64,000 nt of DNA, taken from Rhododendron vialii (taxonomy: Eukaryota; Streptophyta; Magnoliopsida; Ericales; Ericaceae). The stretch lies in assembly GCF_030253575.1 (NCBI RefSeq), contig NC_080567.1:21167001-21231000 (forward strand). Reading direction: 5' to 3'. The number at the start of each line of letters is the position of its first letter. Within the stretch, counting starts at the first letter, position 1. Of this stretch, positions 48,297 to 61,560 are shown piece after piece. Made by a program: the position numbers and the translations under genes. Below the pieces are notes generated by a model, which worked only from the letters and a program-made list of their open reading frames with translations, did no database searches and was not told the origin of the DNA.

Positions 48297-48572
48297 GAGC
48301 ATCTCCAACCCATGCTCTATTCCTCCATTTGAGAGTATAGAATTCCTCCAACCCATCCTCTCAAGCCTCCTCTATTTGAGAGGATGAGATTTTGATCATC
48401 CATATTTAGAGGATAGGAGAAAATATGGAGGATCTCCTCTAAAATTACTTTATGAATAAATAGAGAATTTGTGGTTGGAGTAAATATGAATAGTAATTTT
48501 CTCTAAAATCACTTTATGAATAAAATAGAGTATTTTGATATTCTCAAATATAGTATTGGATTGGAGATGCTC
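48297..48572. mobile_element. PIF/Harbinger-like MITE, 276 bp
   Basis: Ends GAGCATCTCCAA and TTGGAGATGCTC are perfect 12-base inverted repeats, flanked by TTA (48294-48296 and 48573-48575). It begins 21 bases after the neighbouring MITE. Internally it has repeated CCTCTATTTGAGAGGAT-type phrases. A lone half-tip, GAGCATCTCCAG, is at 48941. Confidence 0.9.
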
Positions 48573-48798
48573 TTAGTCCTGATTGAAAAATTATAAGGTG
48601 GTCCAATGTCAAGTGCAATGCATGATTTCTTCTTTTGCTTTTGATAAAAATATGTGATAATTTAGTAATAATCGAAAATGCCAGCAAATGAGGACGGACA
48701 TAATGAAATTCGAAACCTAGCATTTATTTATAATAAAAGAAAAACAGACCTATAAATTTTTATTTAAATAAGAAGCTACCCAATTAGTATTGGTTAAT

Positions 48799-48876
48799 GG
48801 TTATCCAGGAGGAGAACTCCATCTTTCTACACTTGGTTATCCAGGAGGAGAACTCCATCTTTCTAAACCCGATGCT
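48799..48876. repeat. 39-bp tandem duplication
   Basis: GGTTATCCAGGAGGAGAACT with the next 19 bases is repeated twice in tandem with one or two changes. The surrounding frame (48790-49002) has no recognisable domain. Confidence 0.9.
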
Positions 48877-49434
48877 TCAAATCTTATGTCTTGCTCCTCA
48901 ATAACCACATCTATTGGTGCTAAAAATGGAGTTGAGTTAAGAGCATCTCCAGTAGTCACGAGGTATTTTGCTTCGAAGAACACCATTCTCTATTTTCGCT
49001 AATTTCTAATGTAATTTCCAAACGTCTAGGCATTTAAGTTATCCAATACAATAACAAACGTATCCAAACTCCAACCGGATTAATTTGTTTCTTCTTCTTC
49101 TTTTTTCAAACCAAACCCAAATTAGTTATGATTTTTTCCAAACAAACCCCAAATCAAATTCCCCTGCCGACAAATCAAACTCACCTGCCGGAGGTGTCGC
49201 CGAACCTCCTTGTCCAAGTCAAGGCACTTAAGTGATGCATAGGTTGGAAGACACCTATATATATCCAAAGAGCGTGACGTTGGTATTTCAATTGAACATC
49301 AATGACCGGATGTTAGTGTGATCTAATTTCGTTGTGTCTATTTTATATAACTTTATTGCAAATTATGCTATGGTGGTAGTGACAATGATAACAATAGCTA
49401 TCCCAATGGGTTCACTTTGTGCTAGCCCATTCCG

Positions 49435-49600
49435 TAATGTTAGTCCCAAGGAATTGGCCTAATAGTCAAGATAAGAGATTCGGAGATTTATTTCTCTTAG
49501 GTCTCATGTTGGAAATATGCTAGGTGTAATCAATTATTGTGAGGTCCTTTCATACAAGACTTTGATCCAATGATCCAATTTTAAGTCAACAGGATTGGTT
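49435..49600 (+). mobile_element. Possible SINE remnant
   Basis: An A-box-like TTGGCCTAATAGTC near 49455 and a B-box-like CATGTTGGAAATATG near 49505 are arranged like a tRNA-derived SINE head, but both boxes are degenerate. Confidence 0.3.
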
Positions 49601-49612
49601 CCTCATGGTTTT

Positions 49613-49857
49613 TCGGGGGCGTTCCGCTTTTCCAAAAAAGTACTTTTTGAAAAAATAAGGTAATTTCAAACTTAAATATAAGGAAAATAAAAAATATTTT
49701 TTCAAATTTTTTTGCACCATTTAAAAGATCTTAATGAGATCTATCAAACAAGATCCATATTGATAGAAAAATTATTTGCATAAGCACATGATTTTTGAGC
49801 TTAAAATTACCTTCTTTTTCAAAAAGTAACTTTTCCAAGTTACTGGAACGCCCTCGA
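49613..49857. mobile_element. Fold-back MITE, GGGCGTTCC ends
   Basis: Left GGGGGCGTTCCGCTTTTCC and right GGAACGCCCTCGA are inverted, with AAAAAGTACTTTTTGAAAAA and its mirror inside and a palindromic centre ATCTTAATGAGATC. A close relative is embedded in the solo LTR at about 19178-19416. Confidence 0.7.
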
Positions 49858-50021
49858 AGTCCCCTTTGGGATTTGGGTGCATAAATTTCCCTAATTTTTC
49901 AATTCAGTATTTTTTTGTCCTTGATGAGGTTTTCTTATTTTCTTTGTCAACTTTTGTAAATTTTGAGCTTGCCCATACGAGAGAAATCAAATTTATTATT
50001 CATTCTTTCTCCCTCCAATTG

Positions 50022-50616
50022 AGAGTATCCACAATGCTATAATCAAAAGTAAAAAGTTTTTAAAGTTAACAATATTTATACAAAATATGGCTCACAATAC
50101 TATAATTAAACTTAACAACCTCCTTAGAAATAATCAAATTTTGGATTTTGGATAGCCAAAACTAGCAACCTTTTGACAATAATCAAATTTAATAGACCCT
50201 ACATATTCTCAATCAAATACACCAATTATTATACAAAAATGTTCTATCTCTCCTCCCTTTTCCTTTCTCTCTTTCTTTTCAAATAATATTTTTGAAATTT
50301 TTTTTTTTAGAAAACAGTTTTGTAAAATTAGTTTTTTTCCAAAAAAAAGTTTCAAAAACTATATTCTATTTTTAGTAAATAGTTTTTATTAGTTTCAAAA
50401 TTATTTTTAGAAAAACTATTTTCTACTATTCACAGTTTTTAGTTTTTTGTAGTTTGAAAAGATAACGTGGATGACAAGTTTTGGTTATCCAATTTTAATT
50501 TTGCTATTGTAGACATCTATATTGCTAATCTTAGCAATCTCTTAAATGAATAATCGAAAGTTGATGTGATAATTTTTGATTATCAATTTTTTATTATAGC
50601 ATTGTGGATATCCTGA
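50022..50616. mobile_element. AT-rich fold-back element, about 590 bp
   Basis: Left TATCCACAATGCTATAATCA and right TATTATAGCATTGTGGATAT are inverted. The interior AAACTATTTT-type phrases resemble the element at 16699-17492, so the two may be relatives. Confidence 0.65.
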
Positions 50617-50699
50617 GTATCCCAATTTTTCGCGGACTTTTTAGATTGGAATAGCTTATTTATTTATGTGAGATCTCAATTTGGTAACTGCGGAAAACA

Positions 50700-51010
50700 T
50701 CACCGTCAAATAGGGCAAGTGGTCTTAGGCTGGATAGTCCTTTGGAAATAAAGGAGGTCTAGCATGGTAAAATCTTTCATGAATGCAAATTAAACGAATT
50801 AAGTTAAGGGTTCAAGAACCCTTGTTCTATCAAGAGTCCCTTGACCACTGACAAGCCAATAGCCCACTTTTTGCTACGATCAGTCTAGTCTAGTGGGCTC
50901 TCTCTCGCAAGTGAGTTCGACTTCTCATTCATTTCAAATGAAAAGAAAGAGCTTCTCGTTTCTCATACCCAAAAGAGGTGGAAGAATGCCTAAAGTCCTC
51001 ATTTCAATCT
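50700..51010. other. Possible second organelle-derived fragment
   Basis: GAGTTCGACTTCTCATTCAT, GAAAGAGCTTCTCGTTTCTC and AAAGAAAGAGCTTC-type phrases look like plant mitochondrial intergenic DNA and stand out from the AT-rich surroundings. Weak evidence from style only. Confidence 0.3.
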
Positions 51011-51815
51011 CAATCAAGAAGAGCTGTTCTTAAAACTTAAAAATGCCTAAAGCCCCGTTTTTGCTATCTTTTTCATCTATAATTTATTGTCAAAAGTAAA
51101 GTCGTTTCTCCTATACTAATTTTTTTTCACATCCGTTATGCCTTTGACATTTCCTCTATACCATCTTTAAACTATAGTTTAATTAGTAGAAATAATTTGA
51201 CTACAAAGTGTCGTTCATAACTTTTTGCTGAGCGGAAACACCCCTTTAATTTCTAAAAAGAATCTAGACACGGATAATTTGCTTTTTTTTTGAATGAAGG
51301 TAGACTCAATTTTGTCTAAATTCATCCAAGAAATAAGAAAATTAATTAATTACCCCCTCCTATAATTTTTACGCATCTTTTTTGAAGAATCTAAGTATTT
51401 AAGGAGACAAAATTATTGCACATCACGAAACACGACATTCCAAAATTATCTTTTATTTTGAATAATAAGAGCTATTACTCTACTTCAAAAGAGGACAAAA
51501 ATGAAATTTATCAACTTTTTCATATTGACTTGGCAAAATGAACATCTATTATTACGCAACATTTTCAAGTAGAAAAGTAGACTAAAATTATAAATAATTA
51601 TTGACTGCTCATCGAGCATGACCAAGTGACACTCCAATGCTCTTAATCACCACACAATTATTCAGAATTTATACACACATTTAATTGTGAGTCTCATTTG
51701 ATTTTGTGGTGGTTAGGACCCTAGAGTGCCACTTGGTCATGTTCCAGCATCAATCAATAACCATTCAGTTATAAGAGGGAGAGAAAATATTAGGAGTATC
51801 GATTACCCAAAGGGA
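51011..51815. other. Intergenic, no gene recognised
   Basis: AT-rich. TGACCAAGTGACACTCCAATGC near 51620 and GAGTGCCACTTGGTCATG near 51724 form a short inverted pair about 110 bases apart, probably a small fold-back element. Confidence 0.4.
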
Positions 51816-51817
51816 AC

Positions 51818-51945
51818 TTACCTAGTGTCCCAACCTAAGGACTTCTTCTTAAGATCTCAGGTTCGAAAGATCGGGTCATTGAAGTTTTATCTGGTCATTA
51901 ATTTCAGGACGTTGAAATTAGCAAGACAGTTGGTTATAAAAATAA
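51818..51945 (+). mobile_element. SINE fragment (Au-like 3' half)
   Basis: A B-box-like CAGGTTCGAAAGATC near 51858, followed by GGTCATTAATTTCAGGACG and GAAATTAGCAAGACAG, which parallels the SINE at 36905-37490 (CGATCATTAACTTCAAGGCC, GGAATTAGTCGAGG). Confidence 0.5.
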
Positions 51946-53407
51946 AATAAAACCCTTACCTTTTTAATTTGTTCCCCACGTATGTACGGTCCATCGCACT
52001 AATGTAAGGTTGATTTAGTGGTTGGAAATTTGTTGGATAATACCCAAGTTCAAGTCCTTATAATCTTTTATCAGGACCAAATATATTCCTAACACTATCT
52101 TCATGTTGGACTTGAGGTTCAATACATATGTAGGATGAGATCCCCTATAAAATAGTTGTGTGGTGACACCGGCCAATACTTTTCGGCGAAAATGACTAAA
52201 TACAATATATGCCTGCCCTTCCATTTTAGCACTCATAAAAAAATTGTGTCCGTCACCGATTAGATTCGTCACGAATGAGGTATTTGTCCCCAACCCACCT
52301 TTGGGACCCAAGCTCCCAAATTTTGGAAACTATTATTCAATGCTCCCAAGGCATGATAGGACAATGTCCCAATCTCCCTCCTCGCCACGCATTTGTGTGG
52401 AGGCGATAACGAAATGTGTAAACCAATACAAATGTGTGGTACAAAGGGAGTTGAGGCACCCGCCTAACATACCCGAGGGACAACGCACAATCACTCCAAA
52501 TTTTGACCAACATCAGCCATCATTATAGGACATGCACACCCTGTAGTCTCTCTATTTATACCACCCCAGTTCGTGCCAAATGGAAAAAATCATATTCCTT
52601 AATTCCAACCACTTTTCCAATTGTCCGATACAATAAAAATGGAAGGACAAGCAGGGGAAGCACGAGAGGAAGATGGTACCCTCCTCCCAGGGACGGAACC
52701 AGGATTTTGTAAACGCGGGGACCGAACTATGGACAAGATTTTGAAATTTCAAGGTTCGGAAATCTAATAGTTTGTTTGGTTTAGATTTTGAAGGAGGTTT
52801 TTTGAGTAGTATGTAGAGAGGGATAGAAAGAGGAATGAAATAAATAATTGAAGGAAAAACTTACGGGAGACTGTGACGCAAAAAGAAAAATTGGGTTTTG
52901 GATCCAAAACGAACACATTTTTAAAGAATTTAAATATCTAAATAGCACTTAATACAAAATACAATATTTAGGTGTTACTATTAACAAAAAAAATGCTAAT
53001 ATTAATATTAAAATTTAAAAAAAAAAAACTCACCCAAAAGGACTCGGGGGCGTGGCCCCCATATGACCACACATAGATCCCCCTTCTCACTCCCCACAAA
53101 ATCGGAAACTTCCAACTTTCTCATAGGTATTGTCATTTGATTTCCCTTCTGTTTCATTTTTGCAGTGCTATGGCCCGGATAATCTTTGAAATTCTGCTGG
53201 GCAATCTTTGAAATTTCATTGTGATATTGAAAATAAATTCGTTTCGACCGTTGTTCTTCAAGGAGTTAGCCCAGTTATTTTAGTTAGTGCCAGAGTCTCT
53301 TTCGTTAATCACCTTGGATAATCCCAAGTACTAGATGGTTGTTGTCTTTCATCCTTTGATTTTCCTTTGATTTTGACTCTTCCGTTGTTGTCTGGATTTA
53401 TTATCTT
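51946..53407. other. Intergenic with decayed transposon ends
   Basis: GGGACGGAACCAGGATTTTG near 52691 and GGGGGCGTGGCCCCCATATG near 53046 look like the two ends of a diverged DNA transposon. No coding frame is convincing. Confidence 0.35.
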
Positions 53408-53794
53408 CCACGTTTTTATGGACTTAACTTAAACTTAACTTAAATTTGATAATTTTGTCTTTATTTGAATTTTTTTTGCATTTATTAGTTTTGCGCCAAA
53501 CTTTTGTGGGTTATTAATTTGTATCGACGAGACAAATCAGAAAAGTAAAAATTTTCACTTTTACCCAATTATTTTGAGAAATAACCACTTTTTAACGCAA
53601 AAAGTCACTTTTTGCTCTAAAAATGGTTATTCCTTAAAATACATGTGTAAAAGTAAATAAATTTTATTTTTCTGATTCCTCTCGTCGAGACGAATCAATA
53701 GTCGTCAAAATTTTGGCGCAAAACTAACAAATGAAAAAAAAAATTCAAATAAAGATAAAATTCTCAAATTTAAGTTAAGTTCATAAAAAGGTGG
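53408..53794. mobile_element. Fold-back MITE
   Basis: Nearly the whole 387 bases folds back. Left: TTTTTATGGACTTAACTTAA, TGTCTTTATTTGAATTTTTT, TTAGTTTTGCGCCAAA. Right: the same reversed. The loop holds a smaller nested fold, AACCACTTTTTAACGCAAAA against its mirror. Same family as 56925-57275. Confidence 0.8.
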
Positions 53795-54062
53795 ACTTTA
53801 GTCACCATAGGAGACTGAAAAAGTCCCAAATGAGAGCATTCATTATCGAGAGTGTCTTTTTCACGGAGCTGTTAAATCTCGCGCGTCCAGTTCGATTTTG
53901 GACGGTCCAAATTTTAATGAAACACTTTGGATGAATAATTAATTATTACTGATCATAATTAATTTTTAATCTTAATCGTCAAAAAGCCTTTTTATTCTTG
54001 GAGTAAAAACAGCACTCCTTTGAGTTCAGTTGTCACTTTTCTTTCAGTTAATGAATATTTTA

Positions 54063-55489
54063 CGGTAAATTTCACTGACCTCCCCTCAGGTTTTTGACAA
54101 AAACAAAAACCTCCCCTCACGTTTCTGAAATTGCACTGTCCTCCCCTCTGCTTCTATTGTCTGTTGCACTTTACCCCAACCGTTTGTTGACGTTACGGAA
54201 AGCAACTAACGGTGATGAGGTCAGCATATATGGAACATATAAACTTAAGGTTGAAAAATTAAGTGTTTCAAATTTCAATCCGTTTGAATGTGTGAGAAGA
54301 TTTTATTTTTTTTATCATTTAATTCTAAAGGGTCATAATTAAATTTTGACTATAAGACTCTCGTTGATTAGTCCTAAAAAAGTCGTAGAATCAAATATCT
54401 CTTAGGACTAACCAACGAGAGTCATAGAGTCAAAATTTAATTATGACCCTTTAGAATTAAATGATCAGAAAAATAAAATCTTCTCACCCATTCAAACGGA
54501 TTGAAATTTGGAACAATTAATTTTTCAACCTTTATTTTATATATTAAAAAATATGGTTAAAAAATTAAATGCTCCAAATTTCAATCCGTTTGAACCGATA
54601 GAAAGATTTTATTTTTCTGATCATTTTATCCAAAATGGCCATAATTAAATTTTGACTTTAGGACTCTCGTTGATTAGCCCTAAGAAAGTCGTACAACCAA
54701 ATATTTTAGGACTAACCAACGAGAATCCTAGAGTCAAAGTTTAACTATGACCATTTTGGATAAAATGATCAGAAAACTAAAATCTTTCTATCGGTTTCAA
54801 CTGATTGAAATTTGGAGCACTTAATTTTTTAACCATATTTTTTAATATATAAACTAAAGGTTGAAAAATTAAGTGTTCCAAATTTCAATCCGTTTGAATG
54901 GGTGAGAAGATTTTATTTTTCTGATCATTTAATTCTAAAGGGTCATAATTAAATTTTGACTCTATGGCTCTCGTTGGTTAGTCCTAAGAGATATTTGATT
55001 CTACAACTTTCTTAGGGCTAATCAACGAGAATTTTATAGTCAAAATTTAATTATGACCCTTTAGAATTAAATGATAAAAAAAATAAAATCTTCTCACCCA
55101 TTCAAACGGATTGAAATTTGGAACGAGAGGAGGGTGTGTGGAGAGAAGAATGTGTGTCAGTGAATTTAATGCGATTTAATGCGTCAACGGGACTAGACTT
55201 TCTGACAATTTACCCAGAAGGCAAATTTTTATTGGTGGGAGGTATCACTAGGGAAAGTAGACGTGTTGCCCTTGGGGCAACCAATAATTTCTCAGTCCTT
55301 TTTAGCTTTTTCCCTTTTACTTATTTATTTTATTCATTACAAGTACGTGGGCATAAAAGTAAAATCAAGTTTCCCGTTAACAAGCGTTACCCGACAAGAG
55401 GCAGAGGGGAGGACAGTGCAATTTCAAGAATGTGGGGGGAGGTTTCTGTCTTTGTCAGAAACCTGAGGGGAGGTCAGTGAAATTTACCC
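54063..55489. mobile_element. Mutator-like non-autonomous element, 1427 bp
   Basis: Flanked by the 9-bp duplication AATATTTTA (54054-54062 and 55490-55498). The ends read CGGTAAATTTCACTGACCTC and, reversed, GGGTAAATTTCACTGACCTC, with inverted similarity running on past 100 bases. A 9-bp duplication and long arms are Mutator hallmarks. The sister segment has the unoccupied site AAATATTTTATGATTG at 59677-59685. There is no transposase; the centre is a chain of three palindromes. Confidence 0.95.
54245..55124. repeat. Three consecutive palindromes inside the Mutator-like element
   Basis: P1 (54245-54534), P2 (54541-54848) and P3 (54880-55124) each fold back on themselves with arms of 120-150 bases. 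Each reads roughly TTTCAATCCGTTTGAA, AAAGATTTTATTTTTCTGAT, AATTAAATTTTGACT, ACTCTCGTTGATTAG, then the mirror. P1 and P3 are nearly the same; P2 is a diverged relative. Confidence 0.92.
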
Positions 55490-55619
55490 AATATTTTATG
55501 ATTGTGACGTGACGTTAATTTTTGTTATTCAATCGTAAAGTTGATTGGAACAAAAGTCTTTTTATTCTTACGAGTTGAGTAGGTAAAGATTATAATTTTC
55601 TTTCTTTTTCTTTTGTTTT

Positions 55620-55835
55620 ATTTTTTTTTGATAAAGAAAAATTTTATTATAAAAAATAAAGCACGGAATACAAGAAAATACGGGGCATACCCCAGAGGAA
55701 AACGAAACCAACAAACTGGAGCAACTAGAAGATAAACTAAACCAACTGCATCAGAACCTAACTACCAGCTAGCTACAAAATTCTCTCTGAAATATTCCAA
55801 GCTCTACAAAGAGCTAGATTCCCAGCACTAGCTTT
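55620..55835 (-). mobile_element. Possible LINE 3' fragment
   Basis: A T-run followed by GATAAAGAAAAATTTTATTA on the plus strand (a poly-A tail read on the minus strand) precedes 200 bases absent from the sister duplicate at about 59790-60170. Retrotransposed origin fits but no protein match is visible. Confidence 0.35.
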
Positions 55836-56252
55836 TGTTGTTTGCTTGTACGTGATATAGGAGTATCTCTCGCCTTTATTTTAGACGAACGTGCGTTGGC
55901 AAGTAGTATTTGTTTATATCGGGATTATTCAATGCTCTTGGGTGGGGTTTAAGACAAGTGTCGGTCTCGCTTCAACGTGTGGTGAAAAAAGAGTGAATAT
56001 TATGTGATAGTGATCCAAAAGCACAGAATAATCTCTTTGGTATCATTCGTAAGATGTATTTATCTCTTGTGATTATGTGAATCACTTTGAGTTAATATTG
56101 GACCAATAACCTCAATTTTGCTGAATATCTTAGGAAAAATAGGCCTAGCAAAAAAATCTTAGGCAAAATAGGAAGATCCTATCTCCTTTGTAGAGGTACT
56201 CACAATTCACAAATACAGTATAAGTCTACAAAACTACAATGGAATTCTCTAA

Positions 56253-56703
56253 AGCCCCGTTTGATAACATGATAGATGGTTGGGATTCGTAAGGAGATGA
56301 GATTAAGATTGAGATTGGTAATGAGAAGGGCTTGGTATGGAGATGTGATTGGTGATGAGTATGTTTGTTTGAGATGAGATTAGATAATATGATTATTAAT
56401 ATCATGTTTGTTTCACATGAGATAGAATTGGATTGATAGTGCACATTTTCATTTTTGCCCTTTACATGGGATAGGATTGGTAAGGAGATGAAATTGGTGA
56501 AGACTATTTTCGTATTTGTGCATTGGCGATGAGGGGATTGGATTGTTAATACCAAGTGGGAGAGGCCCTTCTCAATACCCATAATACCCACCTTACTAGT
56601 TCTAAGGACTAATAATTCCAACTCATTTTGGATTACCAAACATAGTATTAGTAGTCCCGTGTAATCCAATCCTAAGTGCTAATATGATTATCAAATGGGG
56701 CCT
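56253..56703. mobile_element. PIF/Harbinger-like MITE, 451 bp
   Basis: Ends AGCCCCGTTTGATAA and reversed AGGCCCCATTTGATAA, with TAA on both sides (56250-56252 and 56704-56706). The interior has several GAGATGAGATT and mirrored phrases. Confidence 0.85.
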
Positions 56704-56924
56704 TAATTTCCTATCTCCTTTCAAATAAAGTCTGCAAAACTACACAATGGAATTCTCTTTTTCACCTATGGCTTCCCCTTTTTAACTTTTGGAGATTTTA
56801 TTTGAAAGGAGATAGCGACTTTTTTTACCTGATATTGTCGGGTTTTTTCACATTTCGTTTTGGAGTTATATCCATCTCATTTTTGCCTTCTAGACTCGTC
56901 GAAGCACAAGATTTTTGAAGCTGT

Positions 56925-57275
56925 TTCTTGTTTTGTCATTATTAAAAAAAATTCTCTTTTGCTAGTTTTGATTTGAGCCTAGTTTTTGTGGATTATTAAT
57001 TTACTCTGAAGGGAGGAATTGAAAAAGTAAAAAATTATAACTTTTACCTAAATGTTTTTGAAAATATCTAAGAAAAAAAATCCCAAAAGCCAATTTTTTG
57101 GGCTTTATCTTAGATATTTTTAAAAAAATTTGGATAAAAGTCATAATTTTTTACATTTCCATGATTTTTCTTAACGAACCGAATTAATAATCCACAAAAG
57201 TTAGGCGCAAAATTAATAAAAGCGAAAACGATTTGAATAAGAAAAAAATAAGAAAAAGCCCAAAAAATCTTAGCG
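56925..57275. mobile_element. Fold-back MITE
   Basis: TTGAGCCTAGTTTTTGTGGATTATTAATT at left is mirrored by AATTAATAATCCACAAAAGTTAGGCGCAA at right, with an inner AATTTTTTGGGCTTTATCTT fold. Same family as 53408-53794. Confidence 0.7.
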
Positions 57276-57480
57276 GAACTTAGCCTTAGTACTGAATTAG
57301 TAGCTTATAATTAACACACTAGAACCCGTCTTTAAGTTAGTGTTGATTGTGAATACTTTACGCTCTTAGTATTGAATTATGATCATTCGTTTGAATTCTT
57401 TAGTTTTCTGGGTAATTTTGTTTACTCTTGTTTCAGTTTTGCTTTGTGCTGTTTAATATCGGTAGAAGCCATGTACTAAT

Positions 57481-57940
57481 TGTTTTTTTTTTTGGTAAAC
57501 AGGGATTATATAAATAGTAGAGTACATGAGTCTAGGGTATATAACCCTCTGGGCATCCGTCCTTAATTGAATAGAAATACAATTAGGCATATCATCTAAG
57601 ACATTAAACCCCACATCTTCCAGACTTGTAGTCCCAAATCTGTCAGCCGGTCCGCACATGCATTACCCTCTCGAAAGTTATGATTCACTTCTCTCACCCT
57701 TAATTGCTGCAAAAGGTACCTGCAATAATTTAATAGAGCACTCAGTTGGTGTTTTTCCTCCTAATGTGTAGCATGTAATTGGATCATGACTATGGAGTCC
57801 GATTCAACTTGAAGACTAGTTGTTAATTATAATCTGTCACGTAGCCCCCAAATTTCCGCGGCTAGACTTGTAGCTGCTCCGATGTAGGCATCAAGATTCC
57901 GAGGAATTTGAATAGCCTTTAGCATGACTTGTAAATATTA
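57481..57940 (-). mobile_element. 5'-truncated LINE (L1-type) with RNase H-like 3' end
   Basis: On the minus strand the translation shows LDAYIGAATSLAAEIWGLRD, VESDSIVMIQLHAT, LLQQLRVREVNHNFREGNAC and ADRLTDLGL. This is the order of the RNase H-like domain found at the end of plant LINE ORF2 (AAExWALRxGL ... ExDxxxxxxxL ... REANxxADxLAxxG). A T-run at 57483-57493 (poly-A on the minus strand) marks its 3' end. Several stops break the frame. Confidence 0.75.
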
Positions 57941-58079
57941 CGTAATCTCTCGTTTCAAACTTACGTCTAGAGACTGATCATTAGTCATTGTTTATCTTTT
58001 GTATTGGCCTCTTCTTCTAGATCAAGACACTAAGGCCCCGTAGCACTTCGGTTTCTATTGACTTATCTGTGTTTATACC

Positions 58080-59229
<1,150 letters not shown>

Positions 59230-59629
59230 ATTCTCAATAGGAGGATCTATAACACTTGTTGTTTTCGGGATCTTTGGTTGTATTGTTATGTCTCTAATAA
59301 ATTGTTTCTGCCAGTGGTTTTTCACTATATGTAATTTGCCCGGAGGGATCATAGTTACTACAGAAATGCTACTGTACAGCACTACTACTACTATATATTA
59401 TGTTTCTAATAAATTGCCTCTTCCTGTTGGTTTTCTACTATATGTAACTTGCCCAGAGGGAATGTGACGTAATGCTAGGGCAGCTCCAGAATTTTTGATC
59501 AGCGGTGGCGAAAATGAATTACAATACTTTATATCCGAAGCACTACACAAAATAATGATATTTGTTTTGGTTGAAAATAAAGAATTTTATTTCAGTCCAC
59601 TCCCTGGAGGTTTTTTATAATTAAAAAAA

Positions 59630-60705
59630 AATCAGCACTCCTTTGAGTTCAGCTGTCACTTTTCTTTTAGGCAATAAATATTTTATGATTGACGTAAGGT
59701 TAATTTTTTATATCCAATCGTAAAGCTGATTGGAACAAAAGTCTTTTATTATTCTTCACACGTTGAATGAAATATTAGATCGGATTTTCTTTCTCGAAAA
59801 AGATATAGGTACCGACCAAACCGTAAGGAAATCGTATCGACGGCCGCACCGAATCGTCTCCGGCCACCAGACGGCTGATCTGAGCCGTCAAAAATTCTAA
59901 AAAAAAACCCGAGGGGGCCTTATGCGGGAATCAATGACATCCGATGTGTGTAGGGTGCTTGATCTAAACACTCATATACACACGAAAAATAGAGTGTTTA
60001 GATCAAGCACCCTACACATATCAGATGCCATTGATTCCCGCGCGGGCCCCCTCGTGTTTTTTTTTAGAATTTTTGGACAGCTCGGATCGGCCGTCCGGGG
60101 CCGGAGACGGCCCAGCGTGGCCGTCGGTACGATTTTCCTACGGGTTTCGCCGGTACCGGTAGCATTACTCTTTTCTTTCTTCTCCTTTTGTTGTTTACTT
60201 GTATGTGATATATCTCTCATATTTATTTTAGACTACATTTTAGACGTACATGCATTGGCAAGTAGTGTTTGCTTATATCTGGATTATTCAATGCCTTTGG
60301 GTGGGACTCAAGACAAGTATATCAGTTCCACTTCAATGTGTGGTGGAGGAGCCTGTGCCCTAGTCCAGTGACCCAAAGGCACAAAATAATCTCTTTGGTA
60401 TCATGCGTCAGATATCTTTATCTTGTGATTTTGTGAATCACTTTGAGTTATTATTGGACCAATAACTTCATCTCTGCTGAATATCTTAGCAATAGGAAGA
60501 TCCTATATATCCTTTGTAGGTACTAAGTCTACAAAACTACAATGGAATTCTCTTTTCCACCTTATGGCTTTCCCTTTTAAGTTTTTAAGTTTTGGATTTT
60601 CCAGATTGTGACTTTCTTTACCTGATATTGTCGGGGTTTTTTCGCATTTCGTTTTGGAATTAATATCCATCTCAATTTTGCCTTCTAGACTTGTCAAAGC
60701 GTAAA
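59630..60705. repeat. Direct segmental duplication, copy 2
   Basis: Same-strand partner of 54000-56910, lying just past the OPR pseudogene. It lacks the Mutator-type, LINE-like and PIF-type insertions of copy 1, but has gained a palindromic element at 59809-60157. Confidence 0.88.
59809..60157. mobile_element. Near-perfect palindromic element, about 350 bp
   Basis: Left arm GGTACCGACCAAACCGTAAG, CCGAGGGGGCC and GTAGGGTGCTTGATCTAAAC; right arm the same reversed, with a central loop of about 30 bases (ACTCATATACACACG). GC-rich compared with its surroundings. No coding content. Confidence 0.85.
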
Positions 60706-61560
60706 GTTAGTCGCATAAAAGTTAAGATACAGGTGTTGTGAATGTGACCTTGGTGTGTCTTTTTGACCGATTTCCTAGTCCTAAAATAATGGGTTGTCCT
60801 AAGAGTAAAGTGGAAACTGACGTAACACAATATCTGGTAAGTCAGGAGTCGAATCCACAAAGACGGTGATATGTGCTGACTTAAAAACTCGGGTTGTTAC
60901 TTATTTAAACAAGCTCTTAGGTAGCCACCGCTTATCAATTGATTGAGATAAACTAAAACCTGAGAAATTGATTATTTTTTTCGAATAATTTAAAGGAGGT
61001 ACGGTTGAAGGGTTTATAACACTCGCAACTAGTCCGAATTAACTTGCTCCATTCACTGTTCTTAAGACGTTCGATTTTACTGAGAAAAGGATACCCCGAA
61101 AGATGCTAATCTTTATGGTCGCCGTTCACCCATTCGCAGCGAATAATGGTTTTGGATCCCGTTCGCATTGGCTCCGACGATGCCCGGGTTCGTCTAACAA
61201 ATGTTATTTATTAACCTAAAATTACTTTTTCTTTATTGTTTGAAAATAGGAGCAGTGCCCGGACTGACCACGGCGTGCTAATCACTCCGCGACCCTACCT
61301 ATATGACTACTTACTAATCATTGCACGAGAAACAGAAGAAACCCTAGTTTGAAATATACTTCTATTACGCGAGATGAAAAATTAACAAGAAATCTAAGTT
61401 AAACAAGAACCAATTAACAATTTTTATAAATAACAAAAATTAAAATGAGTTATAAGAATGCGAATAATTAAACAAAACTTTACATAACTTGGTGAAAAAA
61501 AAAACTCAGAAAGAAAGTAAACAACATTCCAACCAAAGAACGGCAGCCTCGTTCGTCGTT
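60706..61560. other. Unidentified repeat-like sequence
   Basis: Contains CAGGAGTCGAATCCACAAAG, AACTAGTCCGAATTAACTTG, TGCCCGGACTGACCACGGCG and CCGTTCACCCATTCGCAGCG, phrases that look like conserved parts of a plant retroelement, but I cannot place borders or family. No gene. Confidence 0.35.

Larger units (their letters stand above)
54000..56910. repeat. Direct segmental duplication, copy 1 (partner 59630-60705)
   Basis: GCACTCCTTTGAGTTCAG, CAATCGTAAAGTTGATTGGA, TTGGCAAGTAGTATTTG, AATAATCTCTTTGGTATCAT, TATTGGACCAATAAC and TTACCTGATATTGTCGGG occur in the same order in both copies. Copy 1 is stretched by the Mutator-type element at 54063-55489, a fragment at about 55620-55835 and a PIF-type MITE at 56253-56703. 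Confidence 0.88.
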
